DNA of 64,000 nucleotides from Bordetella genomosp. 8 (GTDB taxonomy: Bacteria > Pseudomonadota > Gammaproteobacteria > Burkholderiales > Burkholderiaceae_B): NCBI RefSeq assembly GCF_002119685.1, contig NZ_CP021108.1, forward strand, positions 310,001 to 374,000. Reading direction: 5' to 3'. Shown here one piece after another: positions 1 to 10,087 of this stretch. The notes beneath the pieces are model-generated. The model had not been told where the DNA came from. It worked only from the letters and a program-made list of their open reading frames with translations, and did not search any database. The number at the start of each line of letters is the position of its first letter. Position 1 is the stretch's first letter. The translations under genes were made by a program, and so were the position numbers.

Positions 1-411
1 TTCACCCACCGCAACGGTTTCGCCGCGCTGGTTCAGCACCTGTACGTCCAGGGTGGCCCAGCGGCTTTTGTCGGTCTTGCGGGTGGCGGTGACGACGGCG
101 TGCGGCGTGATGGTGTCGCCCGGCTTCACGGGCGACTTCCAGCGCGTTTCGAGCCGGCGCTGCATGCCGCCGTGTTCGTACAGCCAGTCGGTCAGCATGC
201 GCGTGATCACGCCGAAGTTGTTCATGCCGTGCATGATGATGCCGCCGAAATTGGTCTTGCCGAAATTGCCCTGCATGTAGTTGTCGTCCCAATGCAGGGG
301 GTTGTAGTCCAGCGAAGCTTCGCAGAATGCGCGGATGGATTCGCGTGTAGGCGTGAAGGGCTGGCCCTCGATCTTGTGGCCGGCCGCGAGCGTGTCGAAT
401 GCATGGGTCAT
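1..411 (-). CDS. MaoC-family (hot-dog) dehydratase/hydratase, C-terminus off the left edge
   Basis: The 137 visible codons give the N-terminal part of a MaoC-like hot-dog enzyme, a family that reversibly hydrates 2-enoyl-CoA or related thioesters in the cytoplasm. The segment FCEASLDYNPLHWDD followed by GGIIMHGMNNFG shows the D-x-N-P-x-H and HG pattern of the family, where Asp and His form the catalytic dyad. The ATG at 411 is preceded by GGAG six bases upstream, and that ribosome binding site overlaps the TAA stop of the upstream gene, so the two are tightly coupled. Together they resemble the two halves of a double hot-dog hydratase. The substrate is unknown. The 3' end lies outside the window. 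Confidence 0.85.
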   Translation of the reverse strand, partial: MTHAFDTLAAGHKIEGQPFTPTRESIRAFCEASLDYNPLHWDDNYMQGNFGKTNFGGIIMHGMNNFGVITRMLTDWLYEHGGMQRRLETRWKSPVKPGDTITPHAVVTATRKTDKSRWATLDVQVLNQRGETVAVGE

Positions 412-421
412 CGTTGTCTCC

Positions 422-895
422 TTACATGGGGCGGATGGTCCAGCCGCGGCCGGAGCAGATCACTTCGTCGTTCTGGTTGAAGAAGACGTTGTCATGCACG
501 ACGAACAGGCGATCCTTGCGGATGAACTTGTCCAGCGCGCGGGCCTCCAGCCGGATGACGTCGCCCGGTCGCGCGGGCGTGTTGTAGCTCCAGGACTGGC
601 CGGCGTTGACGGTCCCGGGGCTGCGCATCCAGTCGTCGGTGGGCGTGCAGGCGAACATCAGCAGGATGTGGATGGCGGGCGGCGCGATCAGGCCCTTGTA
701 GGGCGACTTTTTCGCGTAGTTCTCGTCGAAGTACAGGGGGTGCATGTCGCCGACGACCTTGCAGTACTTCTGGATGGCTTCCAGCGTGAGCGTGTAGGGG
801 ATGGTCTTGCGGGGTTCGCCGGGAACGATGTCGTCCCAGATCTTTCGCGCCGCGGCGTCTTTCCAGAAATCTGTCTCGAATGTGGTTTGTGTCAT
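422..895 (-). CDS. FAS1-type/MaoC N-terminal dehydratase-like protein
   Basis: A 157-residue single hot-dog protein. The region VVGDMHPLYFDENYAKK followed by GLIAPPAIH is typical of the MaoC N-terminal (FAS1-like dehydratase) domain, which usually pairs with a catalytic MaoC domain. The next gene, ten bases downstream, encodes just such a domain, so a heterodimeric acyl-CoA hydratase is the likeliest product. The ATG at 895 has a GGAAAG-type site just upstream. The pair is transcribed away from the IclR regulator at 1095, and the palindrome at 985-1026 lies in the shared promoter region, so IclR control is probable but inferred. Confidence 0.83.
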   Translation of the reverse strand: MTQTTFETDFWKDAAARKIWDDIVPGEPRKTIPYTLTLEAIQKYCKVVGDMHPLYFDENYAKKSPYKGLIAPPAIHILLMFACTPTDDWMRSPGTVNAGQSWSYNTPARPGDVIRLEARALDKFIRKDRLFVVHDNVFFNQNDEVICSGRGWTIRPM

Positions 896-984
896 GGCCT
901 TTCCAGGGCGGTGTTGGGAGGGGGCCGCAACGCCCGGGCGTCGGCCGCCGCACGGACTTGCGCGATTGCGGTCGCGTTGCTTAT

Positions 985-1026
985 AATGACCGCTAAGCGG
1001 ATATATCCATCCGCTATACGGTCATT
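985..1026. promoter_or_regulatory. Nested palindromic operator between maoC pair and iclR
   Basis: Outer arms AATGACCG (985-992) and CGGTCATT (1019-1026) are perfect inverted repeats. Inside them GCGGAT (997-1002) mirrors ATCCGC (1009-1014), and GGATATATCC (999-1008) is itself a perfect palindrome. The element sits midway between the divergent dehydratase operon and the IclR-family gene, where such regulators bind. The assignment to this IclR protein is inferred. Confidence 0.6.
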
Positions 1027-1094
1027 GTGGGGAGTCGAAGCACGGGTGTCAAGCACACCCGTGGCGTTCGTCGCGCCGCGATGTGGGAGCAAGC

Positions 1095-1868
1095 ATGGCA
1101 ACGCCGGAAAGCGAGTCCTTCGTCCGCACCTTTGCGCGCGGGCTCAAGATCATCGAGACGATGGGCCAAGGCGAGGCGCGGCAGACGCTCGCCGACGTGG
1201 CGGCGGCCGTCGACCTGCCGCGCACGGCGGTGCGGCGTTTCCTGTTGACGCTGATCGAGCTGTCCTTCGTCAAGACGGACGGCAAGCACTATTGGCTGAC
1301 GCCCAAGGTGCTGCGCTTGGGGCTGTCGTACCTGTACACGCTGCCGTTCTGGCGGCAATCGCAGCTGGCGCTGGAAGAACTGGGCGCGCGGATCGGCCAG
1401 TCCTGCGCCGTGTCGGTGCTGGACGAGGAAGACATCGTCTACGTCCAACGCCTGCACACCAAGCGCATCCTGTCCATGAGCCCGTCACTGGGCAGCCGGC
1501 TGCCGGCGCATGCCGTGTCGATGGGACGGGTGCTGCTGTCCGGCTTGGAAGACGACGCGCTGGACGCGTATCTGCAAAGTGCGAAGCTGAAGAAGCTGAC
1601 CACCATCACCGTGGTGGACCGCGACCGCCTGCGCGAGACGGTCATGCTGGCGCGCGAGCGCGGCTATGCCTGGGTGGATGGCGAACTGGACGACTCCATC
1701 GCCGGCCTGGCCGTGCCGGTGCGCGACCAGGACGGCACCATCGTCGCCGCCATCAACGTCAGCCTGCCGGCCGGCGCCTACCAGGAAGACGCCGCGGTGA
1801 CGGAATTCCTGCAGCCCCTGCGCCAGACCGCGTCGCAGCTGCGGTCGACAATGGTGGGATTGCGGTAG
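1095..1868 (+). CDS. IclR-family transcriptional regulator (PcaR/PobR-like)
   Basis: A 257-residue regulator. An N-terminal winged helix-turn-helix (about residues 8-70, including TLADVAAAVDLPRTAVRRFL) is followed by the IclR ligand-binding domain, with YVQRLHTKRIL and the C-terminal GYAWVDGELDDSIAGLAVPV signature. The pattern of leading residues resembles the PcaR/PcaU/PobR branch, which often controls aromatic catabolism. ATG 1095 was chosen over GTG 1083 because GGAG lies six bases upstream. It is divergent from the MaoC pair and probably controls both itself and that operon through the palindrome at 985-1026. The effector is unknown. Confidence 0.88.
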   Translation: MATPESESFVRTFARGLKIIETMGQGEARQTLADVAAAVDLPRTAVRRFLLTLIELSFVKTDGKHYWLTPKVLRLGLSYLYTLPFWRQSQLALEELGARIGQSCAVSVLDEEDIVYVQRLHTKRILSMSPSLGSRLPAHAVSMGRVLLSGLEDDALDAYLQSAKLKKLTTITVVDRDRLRETVMLARERGYAWVDGELDDSIAGLAVPVRDQDGTIVAAINVSLPAGAYQEDAAVTEFLQPLRQTASQLRSTMVGLR

Positions 1869-1943
1869 CCGCCACGCAGGGCGCGGCGGCGTGCCGGTTC
1901 ATCCCGGCTGCCCGATGCAGGCTGTCGGTTGCCGGCCGACGGT

Positions 1944-2267
1944 TCAGGCCGCGGCGTTCTCGTCGATCTCCGAGAAATTGCTTATCTTCACCGAGCCATC
2001 AGGAAAGCGCGCGATCACATCGAGTTCGCCCCCCATGGCCTCGATATGGCTGCGCAGCGTGGAGATGTACATGTCGGCGCGCTTCTCCAGTTTTGCGATG
2101 GACGGCTGCTGCACGTGAAGTAGTTCGGCAAGCATCTTCTGCGATAGGCCACGTGCCTGGCGAAGCTCTTGCAAGGGCATCTCGGCCATCGCTCGCGCCT
2201 TGACTTGGGCACGCGCTCGCGACTCGGGGGATAGCGTTGCGCGCAGTTCGGAATATTTCTTAGCCAT
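1944..2267 (-). CDS. XRE-family (HigA-like) antitoxin/regulator
   Basis: A 107-residue protein with an XRE helix-turn-helix at about residues 32-85 (LQELRQARGLSQKMLAELLH, then QQPSIAKLEKRADMYISTL) and a short C-terminal tail on ELDVIARFPDG. This is the antitoxin layout of RelE/HigB-type modules, in which the toxin gene comes first and overlaps the antitoxin start. Here the toxin reading frame does end inside this gene's first codons (TAA at 2260-2262 within ATGGCTAAG) but is disrupted. The antitoxin therefore looks orphaned. It may still repress its own promoter or neutralise a related toxin elsewhere. Confidence 0.85.
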   Translation of the reverse strand: MAKKYSELRATLSPESRARAQVKARAMAEMPLQELRQARGLSQKMLAELLHVQQPSIAKLEKRADMYISTLRSHIEAMGGELDVIARFPDGSVKISNFSEIDENAAA

Positions 2268-2520
2268 CGATAAGCCCTTCTTTAGCTAGCTGCATGAGGT
2301 GATCATCGTATAGGCGGTCGGCGACGGGAACGTGGGTCGTGTACCAACGGTTGTCCCCGGTCTGTCGCCTCCGATAAGCAAAATCGCGCAGCGCCGCGTG
2401 TCGAAAGCATATAACGTCCGTAACGGACAGCCGCAATGCTGTGTCCTAAGTTCCCGCATCCGGCCGTGTCCAGATCCCTTGATGGAATATTCCGTCAAGG
2501 GAATATGGGTGCCGATAATC
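2260..2520 (-). pseudogene. Decayed RelE/HigB-family toxin gene (frameshift, 5' end lost)
   Basis: Reading the minus strand, one frame gives KGSGHGRMRELRTQHCG, then RTLYAFDTRRCAILLIGGD, the central part of a RelE/HigB-like toxin. The frame then breaks at about 2360-2366. Adding a single base restores KTGDNRWYTTHVPVADRLYD, then DHLMQLAKEGLIDG and a stop overlapping the antitoxin start by eight bases. That is exactly the expected C-terminus. The N-terminal half of the family (about 40-50 residues) is not recognisable upstream. I read this as a one-base deletion plus 5' decay. A sequencing error could explain the frameshift but not the missing N-terminus. Confidence 0.8.
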
Positions 2521-2642
2521 GGCGTCAGGTTCCCAGCCTGAGTTATCAGCTGGCTTGTGGAGAGGCGCCTATATATCGTTCGCGGCGGCGGATCGAACGC
2601 CTGGATGCGGCGTGTTCCAGCTCCGACGTCCCCGCTTCCGAG

Positions 2643-2676
2643 AAAAAAAAAGCCGGCCCCAAGGGCCGGCTTTTTG
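2643..2676 (-). terminator. Rho-independent terminator downstream of icd
   Basis: AGCCGGCCC (2651-2659) pairs with GGGCCGGCT (2663-2671) around a CAA loop. The run of A before it (2643-2650) becomes a U tract on the minus transcript. A T run on the other side (2671-2675) could make it bidirectional. Confidence 0.9.
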
Positions 2677-2708
2677 CCTAGGAAGCGCAGGAACCCGCGC
2701 TTCCGGCG

Positions 2709-5299
<2,591 letters not shown>

Positions 5300-6502
5300 A
5301 TGAATCTGCAGGACCTGTCCACGCCCGAGTTCTATCGGGATCCTTACCCGCTGTACGAGAAAATGCGCGCGCGCGGCAAGCTGTTCAATGTCGCGCCACA
5401 TATCCTGATGACCGGTCATTACGACATGATCGACGCCATGCTGGTGGATCGCCGCATGGGCAAGGGCTATCTGGAAAGCATACGCGCCCGTTATGGCGAG
5501 GACGGACCGTCGCAGCCTGTCTTCCAGGGGCTGGCGCGCATGTTCCTGATGATGAACCCGCCGACGCACACCCGCCTGCGCGCCCTGCTGATGAAGGCCT
5601 TCGATGCCCGCCGGGTGGACGGCTTGCGCCAGGTCTGCCAGGACGTCGCCGACGAACTGATCGCCGCTTTCCCGCGCGGCCAGGCTTTCGACCTGGTGCC
5701 GGCCTACAGCCAGCCCCTGCCGGTGCGCATCATCTGCCGGCTGCTGGATATCCCTGTCGAAGACGCCGATGTGCTGGAACGCGACGTCGGGCAACTGGTG
5801 CAGGCCCTGGAGGCCGCGCCGCTGGGCGCCCCGGCGCTGGAGCAGGTCAACGCCGCCATGCTCAATGTGGAGGCCTATTTCCGCGGCGTCGTGGAGGCGA
5901 GGCGCCGACGGCCGGGCGACGACCTGGTGTCGGTGCTGCTATCGGTGCGCGAGGACGGCCAGGGCCTGACGGAAGAGGAAATCGTGTCCAACGTGATCCT
6001 GCTGTTCGTGGCGGGGCACGAGACGACGGCCAACATGATAGGCAATGCCCTGATCGCGTTGCACCAGCATCCGGACCAGCTGCGCCTGCTTGGGCAGCGG
6101 CCCGAGCTGCTGCCCAAGGCGATCAACGAATGCATGCGCTACGACAGTTCGGTGCAGTTCCTCACCCGCGTCGCGCTGGAGGACACCGAGGCCGGCGGCA
6201 TCGCGCTACCCAAGGGATCCATTGTGTTCATGAGCCTGGGCTCGGCGAATCGCGATCCCGCACGGTTCGCCGAGCCCGACCGTCTGTTGCTCGAGCGCGA
6301 GGAAGCCGGCAACCGGCTGCTGTCGTTCGGCGGCGGTATCCACTACTGCCTGGGCGCCCGGCTGGCGGCCATGGAACTGCAGATCGGCCTGGGCAGCCTG
6401 CTGGCCCGCCTGCCGGAGATGCGCATCGTCGACCTGGATGATCTGCGGTGGCGCAAGCGCAATACGGTGCGCGGGGTCGAGGCGTTGGTGGTGGCGCACT
6501 GA
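5300..6502 (+). CDS. Cytochrome P450 (bacterial class I, CYP107-like)
   Basis: A 400-residue soluble P450 monooxygenase. The heme-binding loop SFGGGIHYCLGARLAAME places the thiolate Cys at about residue 350. The oxygen-activating I-helix reads LFVAGHETTANMI (about 235-247) with the acid-alcohol pair EТ replaced in standard order by E-T-T, and the K-helix has the E-x-x-R of ECMR. No membrane anchor is present, so it is a cytoplasmic bacterial type needing separate ferredoxin and reductase, neither of which is adjacent. ATG 5300 is favoured over an upstream ATG at 5249 because GGAG lies seven bases before it and the family start (PEFYRDPYPLYEKMR) follows closely. The gene is isolated and its substrate cannot be predicted. 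Confidence 0.93.
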   Translation: MNLQDLSTPEFYRDPYPLYEKMRARGKLFNVAPHILMTGHYDMIDAMLVDRRMGKGYLESIRARYGEDGPSQPVFQGLARMFLMMNPPTHTRLRALLMKAFDARRVDGLRQVCQDVADELIAAFPRGQAFDLVPAYSQPLPVRIICRLLDIPVEDADVLERDVGQLVQALEAAPLGAPALEQVNAAMLNVEAYFRGVVEARRRRPGDDLVSVLLSVREDGQGLTEEEIVSNVILLFVAGHETTANMIGNALIALHQHPDQLRLLGQRPELLPKAINECMRYDSSVQFLTRVALEDTEAGGIALPKGSIVFMSLGSANRDPARFAEPDRLLLEREEAGNRLLSFGGGIHYCLGARLAAMELQIGLGSLLARLPEMRIVDLDDLRWRKRNTVRGVEALVVAH

Positions 6503-6628
6503 TGATGGGTGCGGCCTGAAGTCGGGCCAGCACCCCGTTTCTCGCAGTCTGGGCAATGGCTGGCCAAGGCAGCTGGCCGAGGCAACTTGGCGTCGAGGGC
6601 CGCGCATTGCCGCCCATGTCTCGCGTTG

Positions 6629-6664
6629 CATGTAACGTCAGGGAGAGCGCTACACTGTTACATG
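6629..6664. promoter_or_regulatory. Palindromic operator/promoter of the mazEF-like operon
   Basis: CATGTAAC (6629-6636) and GTTACATG (6657-6664) are perfect 8-base inverted arms separated by 20 bases. A TACACT -10-like element (6651-6656) and a TTGCAT -35-like element (6626-6631, spacer 19) lie under or beside them. Autorepression by the MazE/MazF complex at such sites is typical. Here it is inferred. Confidence 0.55.
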
Positions 6665-6679
6665 AAACAGGAGGCCGCC

Positions 6680-6904
6680 ATGGCCGGAAATAACGTAAAC
6701 GCCCGCGTCAATAAGCATCGTGCCGCTTTGCGCATGGCCGGATTGCGCCCAGTCCAGATTTGGGTACCTGACGCTCGTCTACCGAATTTCGCTGAAGAAT
6801 GTCGCCGCCAATCGGCTTTGGTGACTCGCGCGGATGCCGGGGATGTCGGCATGGCGCAGTTGATGGAGCAGGCTGCGTCTGACCTGGACGGCTGGGACGT
6901 CTGA
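6680..6904 (+). CDS. mazE: MazE-family antitoxin
   Basis: A 74-residue antitoxin of the short 'antitoxin MazE family' type. VNKHRAALRMAGLRPVQIWV is the DNA-binding N-terminal segment, and DAGDVGMAQLMEQAASDLDG forms the acidic toxin-binding tail. ATG 6680 follows AGGAGG with five bases of spacing and is preferred over ATG 6662. The stop TGA overlaps the next ATG by one base, so toxin translation is coupled. It should neutralise the MazF-like RNase encoded next and repress the operon through the inverted repeat upstream. Confidence 0.85.
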   Translation: MAGNNVNARVNKHRAALRMAGLRPVQIWVPDARLPNFAEECRRQSALVTRADAGDVGMAQLMEQAASDLDGWDV

Positions 6905-7230
6905 TGCGGGGTGATCTGGTTACGGTCGCCGTGCAGGGCGATTTTGGAAAACCGCGTCCGCCGGCCCTTGTGATTCAAGCAGATTTATACAGTGAACACG
7001 GTAGCGTGACGGTGCTGCCAGTCACCACCACGCTCGTCGATGCGCCATTACTGCGGATAACAGCGCAGCCGAGCACCGGCAATGGCCTCCGGCAACCGTC
7101 TCAAATCATGGTGGATAAGGCCGTAACGGTGCGGCGCGACAAGATAGGGCGCCCTATCGGCCGCATCGAGGGCGAGACCTTGCAGGAGGTCGAACGCTGC
7201 CTGGCCGTTTTGCTGAGAATCGCGAAGTAG
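6904..7230 (+). CDS. mazF: PemK/MazF-family toxin (mRNA interferase)
   Basis: A 108-residue toxin. The N-terminal MRGDLVTVAVQGDFGKPRPP and the following PALVIQADLY match the PemK/MazF barrel, a family that cleaves single-stranded mRNA at short motifs. SQIMVDKAVTVRRDKIG corresponds to the conserved strand carrying the family's basic active-site residues, and ETLQEVERCLAVLL is the C-terminal helix. Length and motifs look complete, with no frameshift. Its first base overlaps the last base of the antitoxin stop. The cleavage specificity cannot be read from sequence alone. Confidence 0.88.
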   Translation: MRGDLVTVAVQGDFGKPRPPALVIQADLYSEHGSVTVLPVTTTLVDAPLLRITAQPSTGNGLRQPSQIMVDKAVTVRRDKIGRPIGRIEGETLQEVERCLAVLLRIAK

Positions 7231-7248
7231 AAGCTCGCGCCGGCGGCA

Positions 7249-8856
7249 TCACCACCCCACCGCGTACCCATCCTTGCGATGGTCCGACGCCGCCAGGTAG
7301 CCGCCGCTTTCCAGCCGCATCGCCATCTGCGCGCAGCCGAATTCCGTGTCGAAGCGCGGTGACTGCGTGATGTCGTGGCCCATGTCCTTCAAGCCCTGCA
7401 GCGTTTCCGCTGGCGTGTTCCATTCCATCGCCACGCCGCGGTTGTCGTCCTTGATGCGGAAGCGCGGCGCGTCGCTGGCGGCCTGCGGGTTCTGGCCGTA
7501 GTCGGCCAGGCGGCAGAGCACCTGCGTGTGGCCCTGCGCCTGCATGGAGCCGCCCATCAGGCCCAGGGTCATCAGCGGCTGGTCGCCGCGCATGACGAAG
7601 CCGGGGATGATGGTGTGGAAGGGCCGCTTGCCGGGTCCGACCTGGTTGGGGTGCCCGGCGCGCGTGCTGAAGCCCCAGCCGCGGTTGTGCAGGGCGATGC
7701 CCGTGCCGGGCACCACCACGCCGGAGCCGAAGCCCTTGAAATTCGATTGGATGAACGACACCATCATGCCGTTGCGGTCGGCGGCGGTCAGGTAGACGGT
7801 GCCGCCGCCGTGCGGATTGCCCTGGCCGGGATAGGAGGCGCGGCGCGGATCGATGGCGCGGGCGCGGCGCGCCAGGTAATCGCGGTCGAGCAGGTGCGCG
7901 GCGGTGATCTCCGTCATGGATGCGGGGTCGCCCACGTGGGCATACATATCCGCGAACGCCAGCTTGATGGCTTCCAGCTGCAAATGCACGCTGGCCGCGG
8001 AATCCACCGGCAGCGAACCCAGGTCCAGGGCGTCGAGCATGCCGAGCGCCATCAGCGCGCCTATGCCCTGGCCGTTGGGGCCGATTTCCACGAGTTCGAC
8101 GTCGCGGTATTTCATGCGGATGGGTTCGACCCAATCGGCCCGGTGTGCGGCAAGATCGGCTTCGGTGATGCTGCCACCCGTGTTGCGGGCATGGGCCGCG
8201 ATCGCGGCCGCCAGTTCACCGTGATAGAAGGCGTCGCCCTTGGTGCGGGCGATTTTCTCCAGCGTTTCGGCCTGGCCGGGGCACGAGAAGCGTTCGCCCG
8301 GCAGCGGCGCGCGGCCGTTCGGTGCGAAGGCGTCGGCGTAGCCGGGTTGCGAGACCAGTCCCGGCACCTGCGCCTGCCATTGCCGCTGCACCGTGGGCGA
8401 AACCAGGTAGCCGTCTCGCGCGAGGCGGATGGCGGGTTCGAACAGGTCTTCGAAAGGCAGCGAACCGAAGCGCTCGCTGGTGGCGCGCCAGGCCGACACC
8501 GCGCCCGGGACCGTCACGGCGTCCCAGCCGCGGAACGGCATGCTGTCCAGATGCGCGAAGCGGTCCGGCGTCCAGGCGGCGGGCGCGCGGCCGCTGGCAT
8601 TCAGGCCGTGCAGTTCCTTGCCGTCCCAGATGATGGCGAAGGCGTCGCCGCCGATGCCGTTCATGCAGGGCTCCACCACCGTGAGCGCGATGGCGGTCGC
8701 CAGTGCGGCATCCATCGCGTTGCCGCCGCGCATCAGCATGCTCAGTCCGGCGCTGGCCGCCAGGGGCTGGGAGGTGCTGACGACGTTTTCCGCCAGGACC
8801 GGCATGCGCTGCGAGGTGTAGGGAAAGGACCAGAACTCGGGGCCGAACGTCGTCAT
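7249..8856 (-). CDS. Gamma-glutamyltransferase-family hydrolase (Ntn fold)
   Basis: A protein of 535 residues from this start. The family cleaves itself before a catalytic Thr and then hydrolyses or transfers gamma-glutamyl or similar amide groups. The N-terminal VVSTSQPLAASAGLSMLMRGGNAMDAA and GIGGDAFAIIWDG are diagnostic, and the candidate nucleophile is the Thr in GGGTVYLTAADRNG at about residue 353. Unlike the E. coli periplasmic enzyme it has no evident signal peptide. An in-frame ATG at 8889 would add eleven residues. I chose 8856 because MTTFGPEFWSFPYTSQRMPV looks like the family start. It ends the minus-strand transport/catabolic run beginning at 16512, so its role is probably in that pathway, not in glutathione turnover (inference). 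Confidence 0.85.
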   Translation of the reverse strand: MTTFGPEFWSFPYTSQRMPVLAENVVSTSQPLAASAGLSMLMRGGNAMDAALATAIALTVVEPCMNGIGGDAFAIIWDGKELHGLNASGRAPAAWTPDRFAHLDSMPFRGWDAVTVPGAVSAWRATSERFGSLPFEDLFEPAIRLARDGYLVSPTVQRQWQAQVPGLVSQPGYADAFAPNGRAPLPGERFSCPGQAETLEKIARTKGDAFYHGELAAAIAAHARNTGGSITEADLAAHRADWVEPIRMKYRDVELVEIGPNGQGIGALMALGMLDALDLGSLPVDSAASVHLQLEAIKLAFADMYAHVGDPASMTEITAAHLLDRDYLARRARAIDPRRASYPGQGNPHGGGTVYLTAADRNGMMVSFIQSNFKGFGSGVVVPGTGIALHNRGWGFSTRAGHPNQVGPGKRPFHTIIPGFVMRGDQPLMTLGLMGGSMQAQGHTQVLCRLADYGQNPQAASDAPRFRIKDDNRGVAMEWNTPAETLQGLKDMGHDITQSPRFDTEFGCAQMAMRLESGGYLAASDHRKDGYAVGW

Positions 8857-8925
8857 CGGGAAGTGCCTGCTGTTTGGGGAGGAAGCCATGCTTATAGCGC
8901 TGATCCGCCCGCGCGCAAAGCCGCA

Positions 8926-9936
8926 TCACTGGATGGAGATGTTCGCTTCCTTGACCACGTCCGACCAGGTCTTGTGCTCCTTGGCGACGGCGTCGGCGAA
9001 CGGCGCGGCGGGCGTGTAGATCAGTTCGGCGCCCTGTGACACCATGGCGGCTTTCAGTTCCGGCATGGCCAGCACCTTCTGCAGCGCTTGCGCGATGGTG
9101 TCGATGGCGGCTTGCGGCGTGCCCTTGGGGGCCACGAATCCGAACAGGTTGTCGGCCTGCACGCCGGAGATGCCGGCTTCCTTCATGGTGGGTACGTCGG
9201 GCAGCAGGCCGACGCGCGAGCCGGACGCTACCGCGAGCACCTTCAGTTTCTTGGCCTGGACCAGCGCCATGGAGCCGGGAATGCTGTCGAACATGAAGCT
9301 GGACGAGCCGGTCACGAGCTCGGGCAAGGCCTGGCCGCTGCCCTTGTAGGGAATGTGCGTGACCTTGACGCCGGTCTTCAGGGCGAAGAGTTCGGCCTCC
9401 AGGTGCGACAGGGTGCCGGTGCCTTGCGATGCGAAGTTGTACTGGCCGGGCTTGGCCTTCAGATAGGACACCAGTTCGCCCACGTTGTTTACGGGCAAGG
9501 TTTCCGGCACGACCAGGATGTGCGGGACGATGCCGACCCCGGCGATGGGCTTGAAGTCCTTGTTCAGGTCGGCCGGCCAGTTCGGGTACAGCGCGGCGGC
9601 TACGGCCACATTGGTCACGGCGGCGAAGTACAGCGTGTAGCCGTCGGCGGGTGCCTTGGCGGCGGCCTGGATGCCGATGGCGCCGCCGGCGCCGGGCCGG
9701 TTCTCGACGATGACGGACTGCTTGAGCTCGGCGGACAGCTTCTGGCCGATGGCGCGGGCCAGCACATCCGTGGCGCCGGCCGGCGGGAAGGAGATGATCA
9801 CCTGGATGGCGTGGTCGGGGTAGGCCGCGCGCGCGGCGCCGATGTGCGCGGCAAGCAGGCCCAGCGTCAGGGCCAGCATGCCCAGCAGGCGGTAGGCCAG
9901 TTGCCGGGGCGAGGGGGCGGATGTCGATTTATGCAT
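8926..9936 (-). CDS. Bug-family tripartite tricarboxylate transporter substrate-binding protein
   Basis: A 336-residue periplasmic receptor. An N-terminal signal peptide (ALTLGLLAAHIGAARA) is followed by YPDHAIQVIISFPPAGATD, the Bug opening in which the ligand carboxylate is bound. ENRPGAGGAIG, GYTLYFAA, HIPYKGSGQALPELV and LPDVPTMKEAGI are the standard Bug blocks. These proteins deliver organic acids to TctAB-type transporters or act as sensors. No membrane subunit is encoded nearby, which is the usual situation for the large Bug family in Alcaligenaceae. ATG 9936 is followed directly by the basic n-region. It lies between the gamma-glutamyltransferase-like and dioxygenase genes in the same orientation. 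Confidence 0.93.
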   Translation of the reverse strand: MHKSTSAPSPRQLAYRLLGMLALTLGLLAAHIGAARAAYPDHAIQVIISFPPAGATDVLARAIGQKLSAELKQSVIVENRPGAGGAIGIQAAAKAPADGYTLYFAAVTNVAVAAALYPNWPADLNKDFKPIAGVGIVPHILVVPETLPVNNVGELVSYLKAKPGQYNFASQGTGTLSHLEAELFALKTGVKVTHIPYKGSGQALPELVTGSSSFMFDSIPGSMALVQAKKLKVLAVASGSRVGLLPDVPTMKEAGISGVQADNLFGFVAPKGTPQAAIDTIAQALQKVLAMPELKAAMVSQGAELIYTPAAPFADAVAKEHKTWSDVVKEANISIQ

Positions 9937-10087
9937 GCGTGGTCTTTCCAGATAGGGCGCGTCCGCCGCCGGCGGACGCAATGGGGGCACGGCGACGTGC
10001 GAAAAAACGGCATCCAGGCATAAGCAATACCCATGCCATTTTTCGGGCGCGCGGCGGCGCCCGGGCGTGCCGCGCGTCGACGCGCGC

